Part shown: positions 1 through 11,818 of the stretch, piece by piece
Position numbering within the stretch: the first letter of the stretch is position 1
Layout: each line of letters begins with the position of its first letter
NCBI RefSeq assembly: GCF_910592395.1
Contig: NC_088317.1
Location: 15,564,001-15,628,000 of the forward strand
DNA: 64,000 nucleotides
Direction: 5' to 3'
Source: Lineus longissimus
Taxonomy: Eukaryota > Nemertea > Pilidiophora > Heteronemertea > Lineidae
Made by a program: the position numbers and the translations under genes
The notes under the pieces: model-generated
Told to the model about the DNA's origin: nothing
The model's database searches: none
The model's input: the letters and a program-made list of their open reading frames with translations, nothing else

Positions 1-2224
1 AATGAATTGGAGTAAGAATGACATCTTTTGAGTGGTCCCAAGTTGCTGGCCAAGTAAAAAAGCATTGCTTTTTCTCAACAGACAAGGTTTTCATAATGAC
101 CATAATAAACATCACTAACATGTAACACCAAACTGCACAAAAGTCAAAGCTTAATGCTTTTTTATGAGGGTAAAGAACATCAGCCAGGCTAAATCTGATA
201 TTTAAACGAAGAATTGGATACAGTAGTTTTCTAAGACCACACTGGATTTCTATGGGTGCATGCAGTTTTCATCTTTTGGGTCCTCTCAATCTTACATGTC
301 TTAGGACAGAAATTGCGGAAATTGTTTGGTTTCTTGTTCAGGGAAATTGAGGCTGCTTCGAAAATATTACACACAGTGGCATAGAATAAATATTTTGCAT
401 GCTTTTGAAATACATGAGAAATAACTTATAAGAAAATAACTTTATAAAAAAATGTTGTTTGTGCTGTGTTCGGTTGGGAAAATGATCTCATGGGTGCCTC
501 TGTCTTGATGATGCTGGCTACATCTTTTCATGTTCTTTGCAATGAAGGCTTTTCTGCTCATCGTAAGAAAAAATGGAACGAGAAACATTTTGTCCATTCA
601 GTCAGTTCTCTTGGGTCGTGGAATTTTATTGGTCTGGGGTTCCTTTCCTCTAACTGGATTATTTAAAACGTTATTTATTGGGATTCTTTTACAGAAATGC
701 ATTGCGGTATTAGAAGAAGAGAAAAATAACCAAAATCTGTGTGATTAACATGATTAATCAACACCTTTTCAGCAAAAATTTTATCTGATTTCCTGGTGAT
801 AACTTATGAAGATATCGTGAAGAAATCCTCCTATCTTTAGAAACGTTGCACAAAAAATATTTCATTTCCCCAGTTTCCTATTTCAGACTTTTTAGGATAC
901 CGTAGTAAAAAGATCTGAGCTGTATGCGCGGCTAGCAAATGACAAATTAGTTAGCTCATCCACAAAAGCACCATACTCGTAATATTGCTGGCCACTTCTT
1001 ACAATGTATCTTCGTAGATCATCAGCAAATATTTCTTGCATGACTTGTCCAAATAGGTGAAAAATCTTGGATTTCTTCTCCTGAATATATTATTGCACCA
1101 AACAACTCTGCATGCCAAACCAGCTATTGATATAGGAAGTTTTTCGAGTAGGGAGGATCAATGTCAATGTTAAGTGACTCTAGGGTCTTCTTGTTGCATC
1201 AGTTACTTGCCTAGAAAAGGAGGTGGGGGATGGGTAGATGCAGTCAAACCATTTGTCATAAGGAGGCTGTCCGGTTCTTTACTGAATCTGGAAATTGTGA
1301 ACAGACATCTAAAAACTGTGGTAAGTTACCTGTCCATTATACACATTCCATCCGTGTCAGAGTTAAGGCAAATGTTCACGGCTTTAGAAGAAAATAAGGA
1401 TATGATGTTTTTTATTTTGGCTGATGATGGATTTTCTTTCCGTTTTGAATTTGAAAAAATCTTTTGGCAGGATTTCTAATTTTGTAGAAAAAAAATGCAG
1501 GTGAAAATTGGTTTTTTTCAGTATGGCTACTGAAAAATGAATGATATCAAACAACCTTGCGTGTCGAATGCGCTATCGATAAAAAATGATGGCCTCAGAC
1601 CTCAGAGTGGGAGGTTCACAGCTACTTAAATGTCACGTGAAAGTCTTGCATGTCAACTCGGCTCCTGTGGAAGCAGTTAGTAGAACATGGGGTGATATCG
1701 AAGTACTTCAAAATACTTGCGTGCCAATAAAGCAACTTCAACCTTGCAGCCTACGCCAAGGTTAAAGTCGAGTGGAGCTTTCATACAGCTCACATCAACA
1801 AGCCTTGATATTTTATTTATTAATTTTGATATGGACCAAATTAACCCTGTCATCAAAAATCGGGTGAAAGTTCTCAACAATTTAATTAAGGCATCTTAAT
1901 GAAAGTTATGACACTTCTGTGTCAACGTGTGAAGTATAAAACATGCTTATTGAGGAAAGTTAATTTACTTCAGCATGATCAGACTGAAATAATTCACTCT
2001 AAACGGAATCTCAACTGTAAATACAAATGTCAGCATTACAGTCCCCCCCCCCCCCCGGGATGTCAATGAAATTTAGCAAATGGATGTGAAATTTGAATGA
2101 ACCAGCTTTGAGTCGAAGCACGTCTATTCAAATCTGCACCATCTAACTTGACGAATGCCAAAATTTGGAATAAATACTCGAGTCAGTTCACAAGTTTTGA
2201 GACTTTGAACAGACTAAGATATTG
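1..2224. other. Non-coding stretch, no gene recognised
   Basis: AT-rich DNA with only short chance reading frames. A frame around 1174-1479 ends in a region containing GGTAAGT near 1320, but its translation resembles no family I know and no matching acceptor was identified. A run of 14 C lies at 2043-2056. If the CASK exon at 11700 is real, this is probably intron or upstream flank. Confidence 0.6.
2043..2056. repeat. Poly(C) run
   Basis: Fourteen consecutive C. Similar runs occur at 2344-2356 (13 G) and 57950-57965 (16 C). Lengths of such runs are prone to sequencing error. Confidence 0.9.
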
Positions 2225-2395
2225 ACTGTCGGAGTGTCCATTGGAAGCATCAGCACCTCTTCTCTGAGGTCCCGGGTTTGATTCGCAGTCAGTCCCGGTA
2301 CACTCATGTAATAGAGAGGGCAACTTTCTTCGAGATTTCCTTCGGGGGGGGGGGGGTCTCCAGGTTTCCTCCTACTTTCTTTACAATTGCCCAAA
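2225..2395 (+). mobile_element. Candidate tRNA-derived SINE relic
   Basis: A B-box-like segment GGTTTGATTCGCAG lies near 2276, preceded by a weak tRNA-like 5' part. A poly(G) run and a CT-rich segment ending near 2395 follow. The layout is that of a tRNA-headed SINE, but the A box is degenerate, so this is the weakest of the SINE calls here. Confidence 0.4.
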
Positions 2396-2754
2396 ATTGT
2401 TTATAAAGCTGATAATGACCTAATTGATACTCTGCACGCCTATCAATGTTATAAAGATGTGGCCTTCACGTTGAATCTCTTTCAAACTGTCAGGTCCGTC
2501 AAATCTACTCCCGTGAATTTAGAAGGAGACCACCATAATCGTTCCCGTACCGCGATTCTGAACAAGCTGATGTGATGAATCACTTCCCGTCTATTAAGTA
2601 CGTCGAATCTAATCTTGTAAATCTTCAAGACAGTCGTGTCGTAGGAAGCGTTTTACTACTTGCTGTTTAGCAACATGTAATGAATTACATGCTTAACACT
2701 GGACCGATCAATAACGTCATTGGGAGTTCTGCACAGCGATGAAACAAATCAAAG

Positions 2755-3560
2755 TAGGGTTGGTCCAAACCTAATTTGCGTCAGGAATCGATCAATTCAT
2801 CGCGTATTGTCACGAGTGCATAAGTTGGGGAATGGGATATGCCGTTCCTAAAGGCTGTTTATGACCTCCAACCCTGAATCTTTGCCAGCAATAGCTTTTT
2901 ATTGGAACTCGGTAATGGTCTATTCCGTCAGTTATGTGCAAGAACCGTTCGATGCTTTGAGGCTGGGAACTATATTCATTTTATCAAACCTTGGCCAAAC
3001 TTCTTCTGGAGAGGGCTGCTAACTTGCTAAAACACTTGAAAGTGGCATTCTCGCATCTCAGTCTTCCCCTCACATCAAGGCAAGGTAATCCAAACCTAAT
3101 TTGTGTCAGGAATGGATCAATGGAAGTATTGCCGAGGGGGCATAATTTGGGATGATTTGGTGTGTTGGTCCAAAGGACTGTTTATTACCTCTGACCCTGA
3201 ATCTTGGTTGCCAATTTCTTTTATTGGACGTTAATGATAGTATGTTCAGTCACTTTGATGATTTGGGACTCTATTATCATTAATGGAACCTTGGCCTGGC
3301 TACTGCTCGAGAGGGCTGCTACCTGCTAACAAACAAACATGATGGCACATTCTCGCATACAGTGTTAGCCACCTGCTTCTCCCCTTAGCTTCAAAGCAAA
3401 GTGACCCAAACCTAATTTGTGTTGGGAATCGATCAATTCATCAAGTATTGTCAAAGGGGCATTAGTCAGAGAATGGAATATCTTGGTCCTGAAAACTATT
3501 CATGACATCTGACGCTGAATCTCAGCCGCCTATTTCTTTATTGGAAGTCAATAGGACACT
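2755..3560. repeat. Diverged tandem repeat, about 320-bp unit
   Basis: The block AAACCTAATTTG followed by a GAATSGATCAAT motif begins near 2770, 3094 and 3411. Each copy continues through similar GACCTCTGACCCTGAATC-like and TTTTTATTGGA-like segments and an AGAGGGCTGCTA-like segment. That gives three imperfect copies with unit lengths near 317-324 bp. More decayed copies may run to about 4270. No coding capacity was seen. Confidence 0.75.
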
Positions 3561-5459
3561 TTTCATACCAGCATGACCAGAGGAGGCTGGTTGATGATGT
3601 ATTACAGCTAATTCTGACAGCTATTCAATTCAAAATGACCTAGGGTAGGTTTTGCTTTGAGGTAGGCGTGCATATTGAGTTATAGAAACTTGGTCCAACT
3701 ACCACTTGAAGGGTCTGCTATCTACAGTCATTTCATTTTGTGACTCTCCCCAATGTATAAGCTGCATTCAATGATGAGGAAAGCTCCTGCCCTGGCAGCA
3801 GGCTTGTGACAATGGCAAGCCTCTCAGAAAGTCAATAAGCAAGTGCCAAGTGTTTACATTGCCTTCATAAAAAGAGGTTTGAACTTGCCTTTGCAGGCAT
3901 AGAACGCTTGTCTGTTGACATTCAAACCAGTCCCTGGAACCTTGAAGCTTGGAACTGTAAACATTATTGGGTAATATTGCTGTTATTTTGACTCATCTTT
4001 CCACTGCTCCACACTGAAAGTGACATTTAGACTCCTCCCCAGCTAGTGTCAGTGCTTACCTCGCCTTCCAAAACAAGTTGGATATGATACCCACCTTGAT
4101 ATGATGCCAAACCATCTAAGTACCAGTGCAAATCTCTTTCATTGGTAAAAAACAAACATTGCTTGAGGCCAGTCTGTCCCAGTGGATGTGAACACTATTT
4201 GGTAATTATGGCAACACCAATAGCAGTTCTGCCTCTGGCACAGGGCTGCCTGAAAAGTGGTGATATGACCCATTACTCAGGATTTGGATTGTGAGTTTCT
4301 TCTCGTTGCTCTTTCTGTGTTCAAATGAGAAAACAGAAACTCCTAAAAAGTTGCGTGGTCATGTTTAAAATTACCGTATTTTGACCGAAAATTGTGATAT
4401 TGGTTTGTAGATCACTAAAAATGCTCCAGCTACATGTAGCCCCGGATTTACTCCTGGATTGTGGGTCAGATGCATAATTTTGGTGCCAACCAAGAATATC
4501 TCGGTAAACAGCCAAATTCACTTCCCGGATTATTGCGAGTAAGTTTCATTTAGAAATTATCTTAACCGAAAGAAATTTTTTAACTTGCCAAAATGTGAAT
4601 CATATGAATTTAATTTTTCTCTTAGAAACTTTTGCGATTTGCAAAATTTGAGATATGTGAAAATTTACAGTGAATGGTGTCAAGTAACCAGTTTCCTTTA
4701 GTCCAAGTAGGTTTTTAGTGACAAGACAGTGGCACTACAAGAGAGGACCAATTCTTCCATGTAATCCTCAGTTGTGTTCATCACATCCAAGTCAAATAAC
4801 AAAGCTTCTAGCCTGCCTCCAATGAAGGGAAATCGACAATGTGAAGCAAGGATAAGTGGGATTTGTCTGCTGATAAGATAGGTGCCATGTTCTATGGCTC
4901 TTGACTCAGACACAGGCCATTTATCTGTCAATTTGTCAATGGGTGTCGATTTTACCCAGACAGGTGAATACGTACTTAGACAGATCAAGGAGACTTCTTG
5001 CAGCAACCCCCTCCCAGTCATATACCTAAGGACTGCAGGCCCATTCAAATTTGTTTGGGGAATTTTGAGTTTAAAACTCTGGTGTAAAATCCCAGACAAA
5101 ATGTTTTGGAATAACTCTTCATCTTTTATTATCAAGAACCAAGCTGATCGGATGCAGCTTTTTCGATGTGACATCCTGTTTCCCAACTGGTGATCGCAAA
5201 ATCTCAGTTTTCCCAACACCTGATCTGACGTCAGATCTCAGCAAATTGGCAAATGCTACCTTTACGAGAACAAATTGCTACAGCTGCTTTGATCATGTTA
5301 GAACAACGGACATGTTATCCGCTCGTTACGGGCAATAAGCCATTTAATTACCTATAAATCAAAGATGCGACATTATATTACCGGACACGATTTCCCCGAG
5401 CGTTGGCCGCTTGTGACAAGATCAGAGATTGATTTCCCTGTTGTAATCAACGGGGAAGG
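3561..5459. other. Non-coding stretch with one unassigned minus-strand frame
   Basis: Up to about 4270 this looks like decayed continuation of the preceding tandem repeat. A minus-strand frame without stops spans 4698-5219. Its first ATG corresponds to about residue 16, giving about 158 residues. I recognise no domain, signal or repeat in it. In a window this size one chance frame of this length is expected to be borderline, so it is not called as a gene. Confidence 0.4.
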
Positions 5460-5828
5460 TAGCTGAGATGCTAGTGATTTGATTTGCAGGTGGTAGTGAG
5501 CAGGGGAGGGAAGATGGCAAGGTATGGGCAGATGTCCTGAGGTGTTTTGGGGTTCATGGGCAAGTCAGCTGGATATGAAATCTCCATTGCCAGCCATAGG
5601 CATTTAAACTTTTGGCAACCAATCTGGTACTCCCAAGGACCAGAGATGCTGGTGCTTACAATTACAGGTGAAAGTAATCAGGAGAGGGACGATGGCATAT
5701 GGAATGGGCAGCCAATGCTGGGAAGTCATGGGTAAGTCAGCTAGGAGAAGAATCACCAATGTCAACCAATGGCATGCCAGCTGTTGGCGAGCAGTCAAGG
5801 ACTCTTAAGGTAGCAGAGATTCTGGCTC

Positions 5829-6171
5829 TTAAAGCGAACTGGAACCGCCGAGCGATTTATTCAACTTTTCGACTTTCACCGCCCGAGAAAGTCGAACTTC
5901 CAACTTCATATTCGAGTTCAAATTTGTAGCTTTGCCCCCAGTGCCCGAGCATGCGCAGTTCAATTTGTTATCATTGAGAATCATGTGAGAATCACGTGAG
6001 TCATGCGATCTTTCATTCATGAGTTTTCGTAGTAAATTCCATAGTAGTGACGTCACTCAATGATTGACAGCTAGGCGCCATGTTTCATTCATGCCTCGTT
6101 CTGATCACCCGATACGCGGGAAATGAAAACGAGGTCATACGAACTGGCTCGGCGGTTCCAGTTCGCTTTAA
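5829..6171. mobile_element. MITE with perfect terminal inverted repeats and TTAA target duplication
   Basis: The element body is 5833-6167 (335 bp). Its ends are AGCGAACTGGAACCGCC... and the exact reverse complement ...GGCGGTTCCAGTTCGCT. Together with the flanking TTAA (5829-5832 and 6168-6171) the match extends over 26 bp with no mismatch. TTAA duplication is typical of piggyBac and Kolobok transposons, so this looks like a short non-autonomous relative. It carries no transposase. The interior is CpG-containing and has TGACGTCA near 6047 and CACGTG near 5993. The perfect ends suggest a fairly recent insertion. It interrupts a diverged repeat that resumes at 6172. Confidence 0.88.
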
Positions 6172-7529
6172 GTGCTGGCAAAAACACATTATGTGTTTTG
6201 GTGCTTATGATAATAGGTCTACTAGGGGAGGGAAGTCATGCCAAGCTTTTAACATACATAAGTAATCATGTGATGAAACTGCCAGGTGTCTGATCACCAA
6301 TGCCAGCCGTTCGACACTCAATGTTTGGTGACCAGGCTGGCACACCTAAACTGCTGAGGATCTGGCACTTGCAGTCACAGGTCTCAGTAGTCAAGTTGCC
6401 TTCATTATTACATCCAGTTCCTGCAGGTACTTACATTGTAAGCACTCAATTTATCAACACTTTGACATAAATGCACTCTTGAGCATCTTCTTCGACAAAT
6501 AAATGGCTTGCTGTCTCTAGCATTTAAAAGGTAAAAGCAAAAAGGTAGACACCTGTCCTGATTTTTTGGATTGCTCCTACTTATCCATGACACTTGCTTG
6601 TGAAATTGACTTCCTTGATTGGCACACAGCTAATTGCACTTGACAACTAAAGCTTGTATATGTCGATATCAAGGAAAGCTTTGCAGAGCCTATCAAAGCA
6701 AGTTATTTTCTCAGAAAGTTTTTTTCATTTTCCATTAGTTGAGAGGTTTAGGAGGTTACTAGTTAATTATAGTATCATTTCTCTGTTTATTGTGAGGTTT
6801 AATAGGAGGTTGTTTGAGGTCATTGCTCTTTCATTTCTCGAGGCAGCATCGTTTTAGTCCATTACTATACCGGCTCTATCATTTCTCAATTTATTTCTCC
6901 ATTTATTGAGGGGGCTTAGCATGTCATTTCAGGTTGTTGCCCTTATCAATCTGTTATTGAGGACATGCACTGAAGGGAATCGGGTAGCTAAGTATTCTGA
7001 AGAGTCTTACATTTTTCTGATGGCAGACAGGATACATGTTAGTTGCTTTTTTTGCTTTTCTAAGTCAACTCAATGTCAACTTGGTTGATGAAATCTGAGT
7101 GTTATAAAAATCATACTGCTTGTAAAGTAAAATGTGGCATTATAACCTTAGTCGAATATTTTCTGGGTTTATTGAGTTGTATGTGACCTTTTGATCTTGG
7201 CCACACTTTCCTCTTTCACTGCCAAACACTTGCACGAACGCATTACAAAACCAATCACTTGCTTGCGAAACACGTGTGGGTACACTTTTCCCCAGTGCAA
7301 CTATAATCCATTAGATGTTGATTTGATATTTCTTTGGGAGCTAGCCAGCAATATGTCAGTTGTTGAAACCAGCACAGCCATCTTAAGGGGTGTAGGTCAT
7401 GAGCTCAGAAAAGTCGCATCAAAATCTGCTGTTTAAAGGCACTAGGCAGATAACCCCCTCTACAAACAGCTTCACTCAAACATTTTGTCAAAGCACTTTA
7501 CATTTATTCCCCAGCCTAATGCTAAAAAC
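6172..7529. other. Non-coding stretch, no gene recognised
   Basis: The first 90 bp continue the repeat interrupted by the MITE. The rest is AT-rich with no recognisable exon, RNA gene or repeat family. Confidence 0.6.
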
Positions 7530-7665
7530 CTTCTGCAGAAACCGAGGGGCACATACTGCATGTACTTGGCAATTTAAGGCAGTTGAAGGAAGCTTGAACT
7601 CATGGCCTTCTGATCATAAGTCTGATGCTCTTTCACTCTGCCACCAAGCTCCCCACTTCAGAAGA
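7530..7665 (-). mobile_element. tRNA-derived SINE relic (minus strand)
   Basis: On the minus strand the segment reads GGGGAGCTTGGTGGCAGAG (A-box region), then an anticodon-arm-like CAGACTTATGATC, then a B-box-like GAGTTCAAGC. This spacing matches a tRNA head. The remainder is a short unrelated body. It is related in its head to the SINEs near 39.4, 47.3 and 62.3 kb. Confidence 0.6.
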
Positions 7666-8458
7666 TATTGGTCTCTTGTTGTGGCCAAATGCCACTGCAC
7701 TGTCATAAACATGATAAAAGGAAAGATCAGCTAATCAAATCAGTTGAAAAAAATCATTGCAAGGGAAGCCATGCTTCAGGCATCAACCCATGCAGAGAAT
7801 TAAATCACAAAAAGGCAGCATCCCCATGGACAGGGGTTTAGGAGGGTCTATCTGAGGCAGAACATTGCATGTACCTTCTGGATCCGTAATATTCGGATGG
7901 AAAAGTTAATCACAGATACTGGCTTGATATGAGAAAGCCCCAAGGAGTTGAGTAGATGTTGTTCGTGGAATAGATTCTTCTTGGGTGAGAAAGCAGGCGT
8001 GTCTGGGAGTTTTGATAGTGTGCTGTCTGATACAATTTGACTTAGGTAGACGGCATGAGATATGGTGATGAGAATTCATGTGGCGATTGTCTCCCGAAGA
8101 TGAAATCGGTGTGTCAATGTTTGAATCGTTGTCTTCAAGGCTACACAACAAATGATTTTGTAAAGAATATTGCCTGATACCTTGGCATATGTAAATCTTC
8201 CAAGGAAATAGTGAGTGTTTGTAAAAGTTAGCTTTACAGCCCCGGACAAGTATAAACAATGCAATGTTCTAATAGAATACGAGGTTTATAAGAAAGCCAC
8301 AAGGACCGGAATAGATCTTGAATCGCATGAATTGCGCCCCTTAAGAATTGGTGACGTTCAAACACTAGTCTTATCTTATGTCCGAAAAAAAATAATGTTT
8401 AATCACTGCGTGAATTGTACACCCGAGTAAGCTATATGACAACTGACCTCGTTGTGGT

Positions 8459-8990
8459 TGAGCTTCAATCAATAGAGATTTTGATGATGGTGGTGATTGG
8501 TGATACCAGATTAGTGTCATGGGCATTGATCCCAACAATTTAGACCTTGATCATATCTCAACTTGTACATCCCTGTTGACGTCAACCCACCCTGTCTATG
8601 ACCTGATTAAGGACATATATTTTCCAATAGCTGTTGTCCATAAGCAATCTTCTACACGGAACATTGAACTTTGGCTGGATTTGAATGAGTACTTGTAAAG
8701 ACAGACAGTTTGGGTCTCACTGGATGAGCTCCAATCAAATGAGATTTGGGTGATGGTCGAGGTTGGTGATATGAGATAAGTGTCTCCATTTATCCCTGAT
8801 TATTTCTCGACACGCACTCTTCAACTTGTATTGGGGACTGATGATTTACCAGCCTGCCAATTTAGGTGCTGCCCATAGACATGATAGACGTCCTGGTCTA
8901 AAGGACAGTTGTACTTTGGCCAGATAAGCACCAATCAGTAATGATTTGCATGATGGATGATATTCTTGATACGTGGCTTTTCTGTCTGAT
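8459..8990. repeat. Diverged tandem repeat, two to three copies
   Basis: The segments GAGCTTCAATCAATAGAG (8459), GAGCTCCAATCAAATGAG (8725) and AAGCACCAATCAGTAATG (8927) each begin a similar block that continues with a GATGATGG-like and GGTGATA-like stretch. Spacing is about 266 and 202 bp. The copies are old and non-coding. Confidence 0.55.
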
Positions 8991-10911
8991 TGGTGGTATA
9001 TAACTTTCTTTTGTTTTCTCTTGTAGGCAGTGCCATGGCACAGTGGTGGTTTGAATGTTAGAGTGTCAGAGTTCTTGGTTGTGAATCTCTTCTGAGGCAC
9101 TTAGTTCTTTCCCATAGTAGCTGCTCCAAACATCCCTTGGAAGGCTCTGGGATGACGAGGCACTTTGAGCAAAGACATATCCATGTAAAAGCGCTGTAAT
9201 TTTAACTTTTTTCATTTTTAGGTGTTTGTTATGCACGGAAGACATTTTTCTATCAATAATATTCCTTTACAGTTCCAGTGGTCTAATCTTCAATGTACTT
9301 CAAATCATTCCTTATTTGAACCACCAACCTGCTGGTTTAGAGATGACATGGCTAGACCCACAAGGCCACCTAAGACCACTGTTCACCCATGGGGGTCCCT
9401 CCCTGGCTCCCCAGGCCTTGAGTCCCCAACCACCATATCTCTGTTTCCCATGTTTCCCCCTACATACTCAATATTTAAACTCACCTTACATTCTAATTCG
9501 ACTTATTTTTCATCTTCATTGCACTTGTTGATTTGTTTCTAGCCAAATCCTCATTTCCTAAATTGAATTTCTAAAGTTTCTCATTGGGGAAAGTAATCTA
9601 TAACTTAATCGGATGTCCTACAGGTTCAGTGATTTGAAGACAAATTCATCCTACATCTAGGGGTTCTGGAATTATGTTACTTACTTCTTACTTACATTCG
9701 GCGATCATTAAATCCCGATTCTAACGTTTTGTTTCTTTGATCTTTCCCCAATGCTTCTTAGGGTTTGCCATTGCAAAAACAGGTAGAGTCACTCTTTTCC
9801 ATCACAAAACTAAAGTTCGTCAATTTTCTTTTCTTGTTTCATTTTCTTTTGACTGTTGTTGTAATTGCAGTTGTTGTTTAGAAATAGTTGAGAATAGTGA
9901 AGAAGTATGTCATAATTATTCTGCGATTACTCTCTGTCTTGAAATTCTTAAAAACTGCTTGACCTCTGCTGAATTTCAAATTAAAATTTTAGGTTCAAAG
10001 TTGTTTATTAAAATGGAATTTCATGGATCATAAAATCATCAAAATCTTTAAGTTCAGTGCGAATTTCACAGATTGAGTCAGTGATATCATAGAGCAAATT
10101 CGCCTTCTTGTCTTAGGACATTAATCATAAATTTAATGATATAAAGCATGCAGTTGTCTTTGTGTAAAAGGGAAACTCGATCAAGAAATACCTGTAAATT
10201 ATGTAAATTTTCTTTCTTGTTTTAACTCTTGTTAAATATTGTTAGCTCTCCTCTCAAATTTTCCTTCATTTTCCAATTTCACTTCTGCTAATGCCTCCCT
10301 GTCCTCTTCACCTTCTGACGTGTGGAACAACTTTTTGTCCAATTCTTTGTGGGGGAAATGTTGTAAACTACAGTTTTGTTTTAGAGTAAAAGGTGGTTGG
10401 TTAGTCACGTTGTACCATTAGAAATTTTTCTTCTTACTTCAAATCTGTTAGTTTTGTTTTCTTGCCCTATTCACTACATTATCATATTGATGGTATTATG
10501 CTTGAGAATTTCATATATCTCTGCCCCAAATTGATAAGAAGTTCAGAACAGTATGAATATGGTTACGATGTGTTTGTTAGTGTACAAAAATGCACTGCAT
10601 GCCTGGTACTTTCTCCCACTTTCTTCACGGCTGTTCAAAATAAGTACTGTTGTATTGAGTGTCACGTTGCATTTTCTGGCCAAAGACCGTGTCATTCAGC
10701 GTTTCAGGGGTGGACTGCCCATCTGCCTCTGAACTGTCTTTTGACAAAGCAATCTGGTTGAGTTTGTAGAGGACTTGACATCTCACGATTCATGCATCGA
10801 TGAAAGATTATTCAAAACAACACATTGTTGCCTATCAAGACTGGATTTTGCCTCTTTAAAGATGAGCGCCTCTTGTAGTGGAGTTCAGCCACTTTTTTGT
10901 CAGCCGCTGTT
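8991..10911. other. Non-coding stretch, no gene recognised
   Basis: A C-rich patch at about 9330-9470 is open in two frames but matches nothing I know. TTTCATTTTTAG|GTGTTT near 9221 looks like an acceptor but lacks a good donor or coding continuation. A weak tRNA-like segment lies near 9030-9100. Confidence 0.5.
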
Positions 10912-11655
10912 GATTTTTAGTTCGCCTCTGGTGAGCTTATGCGATACCGTGGCGTCCGTCGTCGTCTGTTAGCGGAGAGCACGTTTCGTCACCGCTAGGG
11001 TTAGATGGCGAAAACTAGCTGTCATGGCAGCTTTGGGCAATATGCCTAGGCTTTTTTTGCTTTTTCGCGATATGATCTACTTTCTGGCCTCCAGGCGGCC
11101 ATCTTGGAAATTGGTTTTTTGCCTTTTGAAGCTAATGGTTGTACACAAAATGTTTATGGTTGGTGTATCTAGTAAAGTTAAATGACACATCACCCAGGTT
11201 TTTTATTTGACCTACTTTTTAAGGTCACAGAGGTTCTAAACTTGTGAGGACATTACATCTAGGGCCCTCTATTCTACCCCAAAAATTTGTCCCGCTCGGA
11301 CTTAAATATGGCCGCCAGGCGGTCATCTTGAAAATTAAAGAAAGTTGGATTGCAACCAAATTTCATGTGATTGTATATCTATGTACTCTCTACAATATCC
11401 TTGATTTTCAGTCAAATGCATCGACCAATATGGCCACCAGGCGGCCATCTTGAAAATTAAACAAAGTCCTATTACTCCGAAACTAATGATCGGATTGCAA
11501 CCAAACTTAATGTGATTATGAATCTATGTATTCTTATCAATATCCCTAATTTTCTGTTAAATCCCATGACAAATATGGCCGCCATCTTGGAAATCCAACG
11601 AAGTCCTATTACTCCTAAACTGTTGAACAGATGTCAACCAGTTTCCATGTGACAT
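10912..11655 (+). mobile_element. Hairpin-headed repeat element I
   Basis: After a T-rich lead the element opens with a short hairpin at 10919-10937: AGTTCGCC, loop TCT, GGTGAGCT. It pairs with two G-T (G-U in RNA) wobbles. A short GTCCGTCGTCGTC run follows, then GCACGTTTCGTCACC. The body contains several degenerate units with the wording AATATGGCCGCCAGGCGG (near 11300, 11430 and 11575) and one degenerate AGGTCA direct repeat at 11222-11236. It ends within about 45 bp of the CASK splice acceptor, so it is probably tolerated intronic DNA. The 3' boundary is not sharp. Confidence 0.65.
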
Positions 11656-11699
11656 GTACACTTCTTTCAAGGCGGCCTTTCTCTTTTCTCTTTCCGTAG

Positions 11700-11818
11700 C
11701 TGTGTCGCAGATCCTGGACAGTTTGGAGGAGATTCAGTGTCTGACTGACTGCAAAGACAAAGATGTCGACTTCCTCCAGAGCTTATTCGAAGATTCACAG
11801 CTACATGCATTACTTGAG
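11700..11818 (+). CDS. CASK: CASK (LIN-2) L27-domain exon
   Basis: CASK is a membrane-associated guanylate kinase scaffold at synapses and epithelial junctions. Its first L27 domain pairs with the L27 of DLG/SAP97-type proteins. This 119-bp exon has acceptor TTTCTCTTTCCGTAG just before 11700 and donor GAG|GTAAGT at 11819. It enters in phase 1 (the split codon restores Ala) and leaves in phase 0, giving 39 full codons. The translation starts (A)VSQILDSLEEIQCLTDC and ends LHALLE. Human CASK as I recall it has AVSQVLDSLEEIHALTDC at the same place, and the block length is the same. This part forms the first helices of L27. Kinase, second L27, PDZ, SH3 and guanylate-kinase exons were looked for and not found, so only this exon lies in the window as far as I can see. 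Confidence 0.93.

Noticed and set aside
4698-5219. Minus-strand frame of 173 codons as a gene
   Set aside because: Starts with GTG, no recognisable domain, no splice or promoter signals; such a length is about what chance allows in this much sequence.
9205-9230. Recursive splice site at TTTCATTTTTAG|GTGTTT
   Set aside because: Good acceptor, but GTGTTT is a poor donor.
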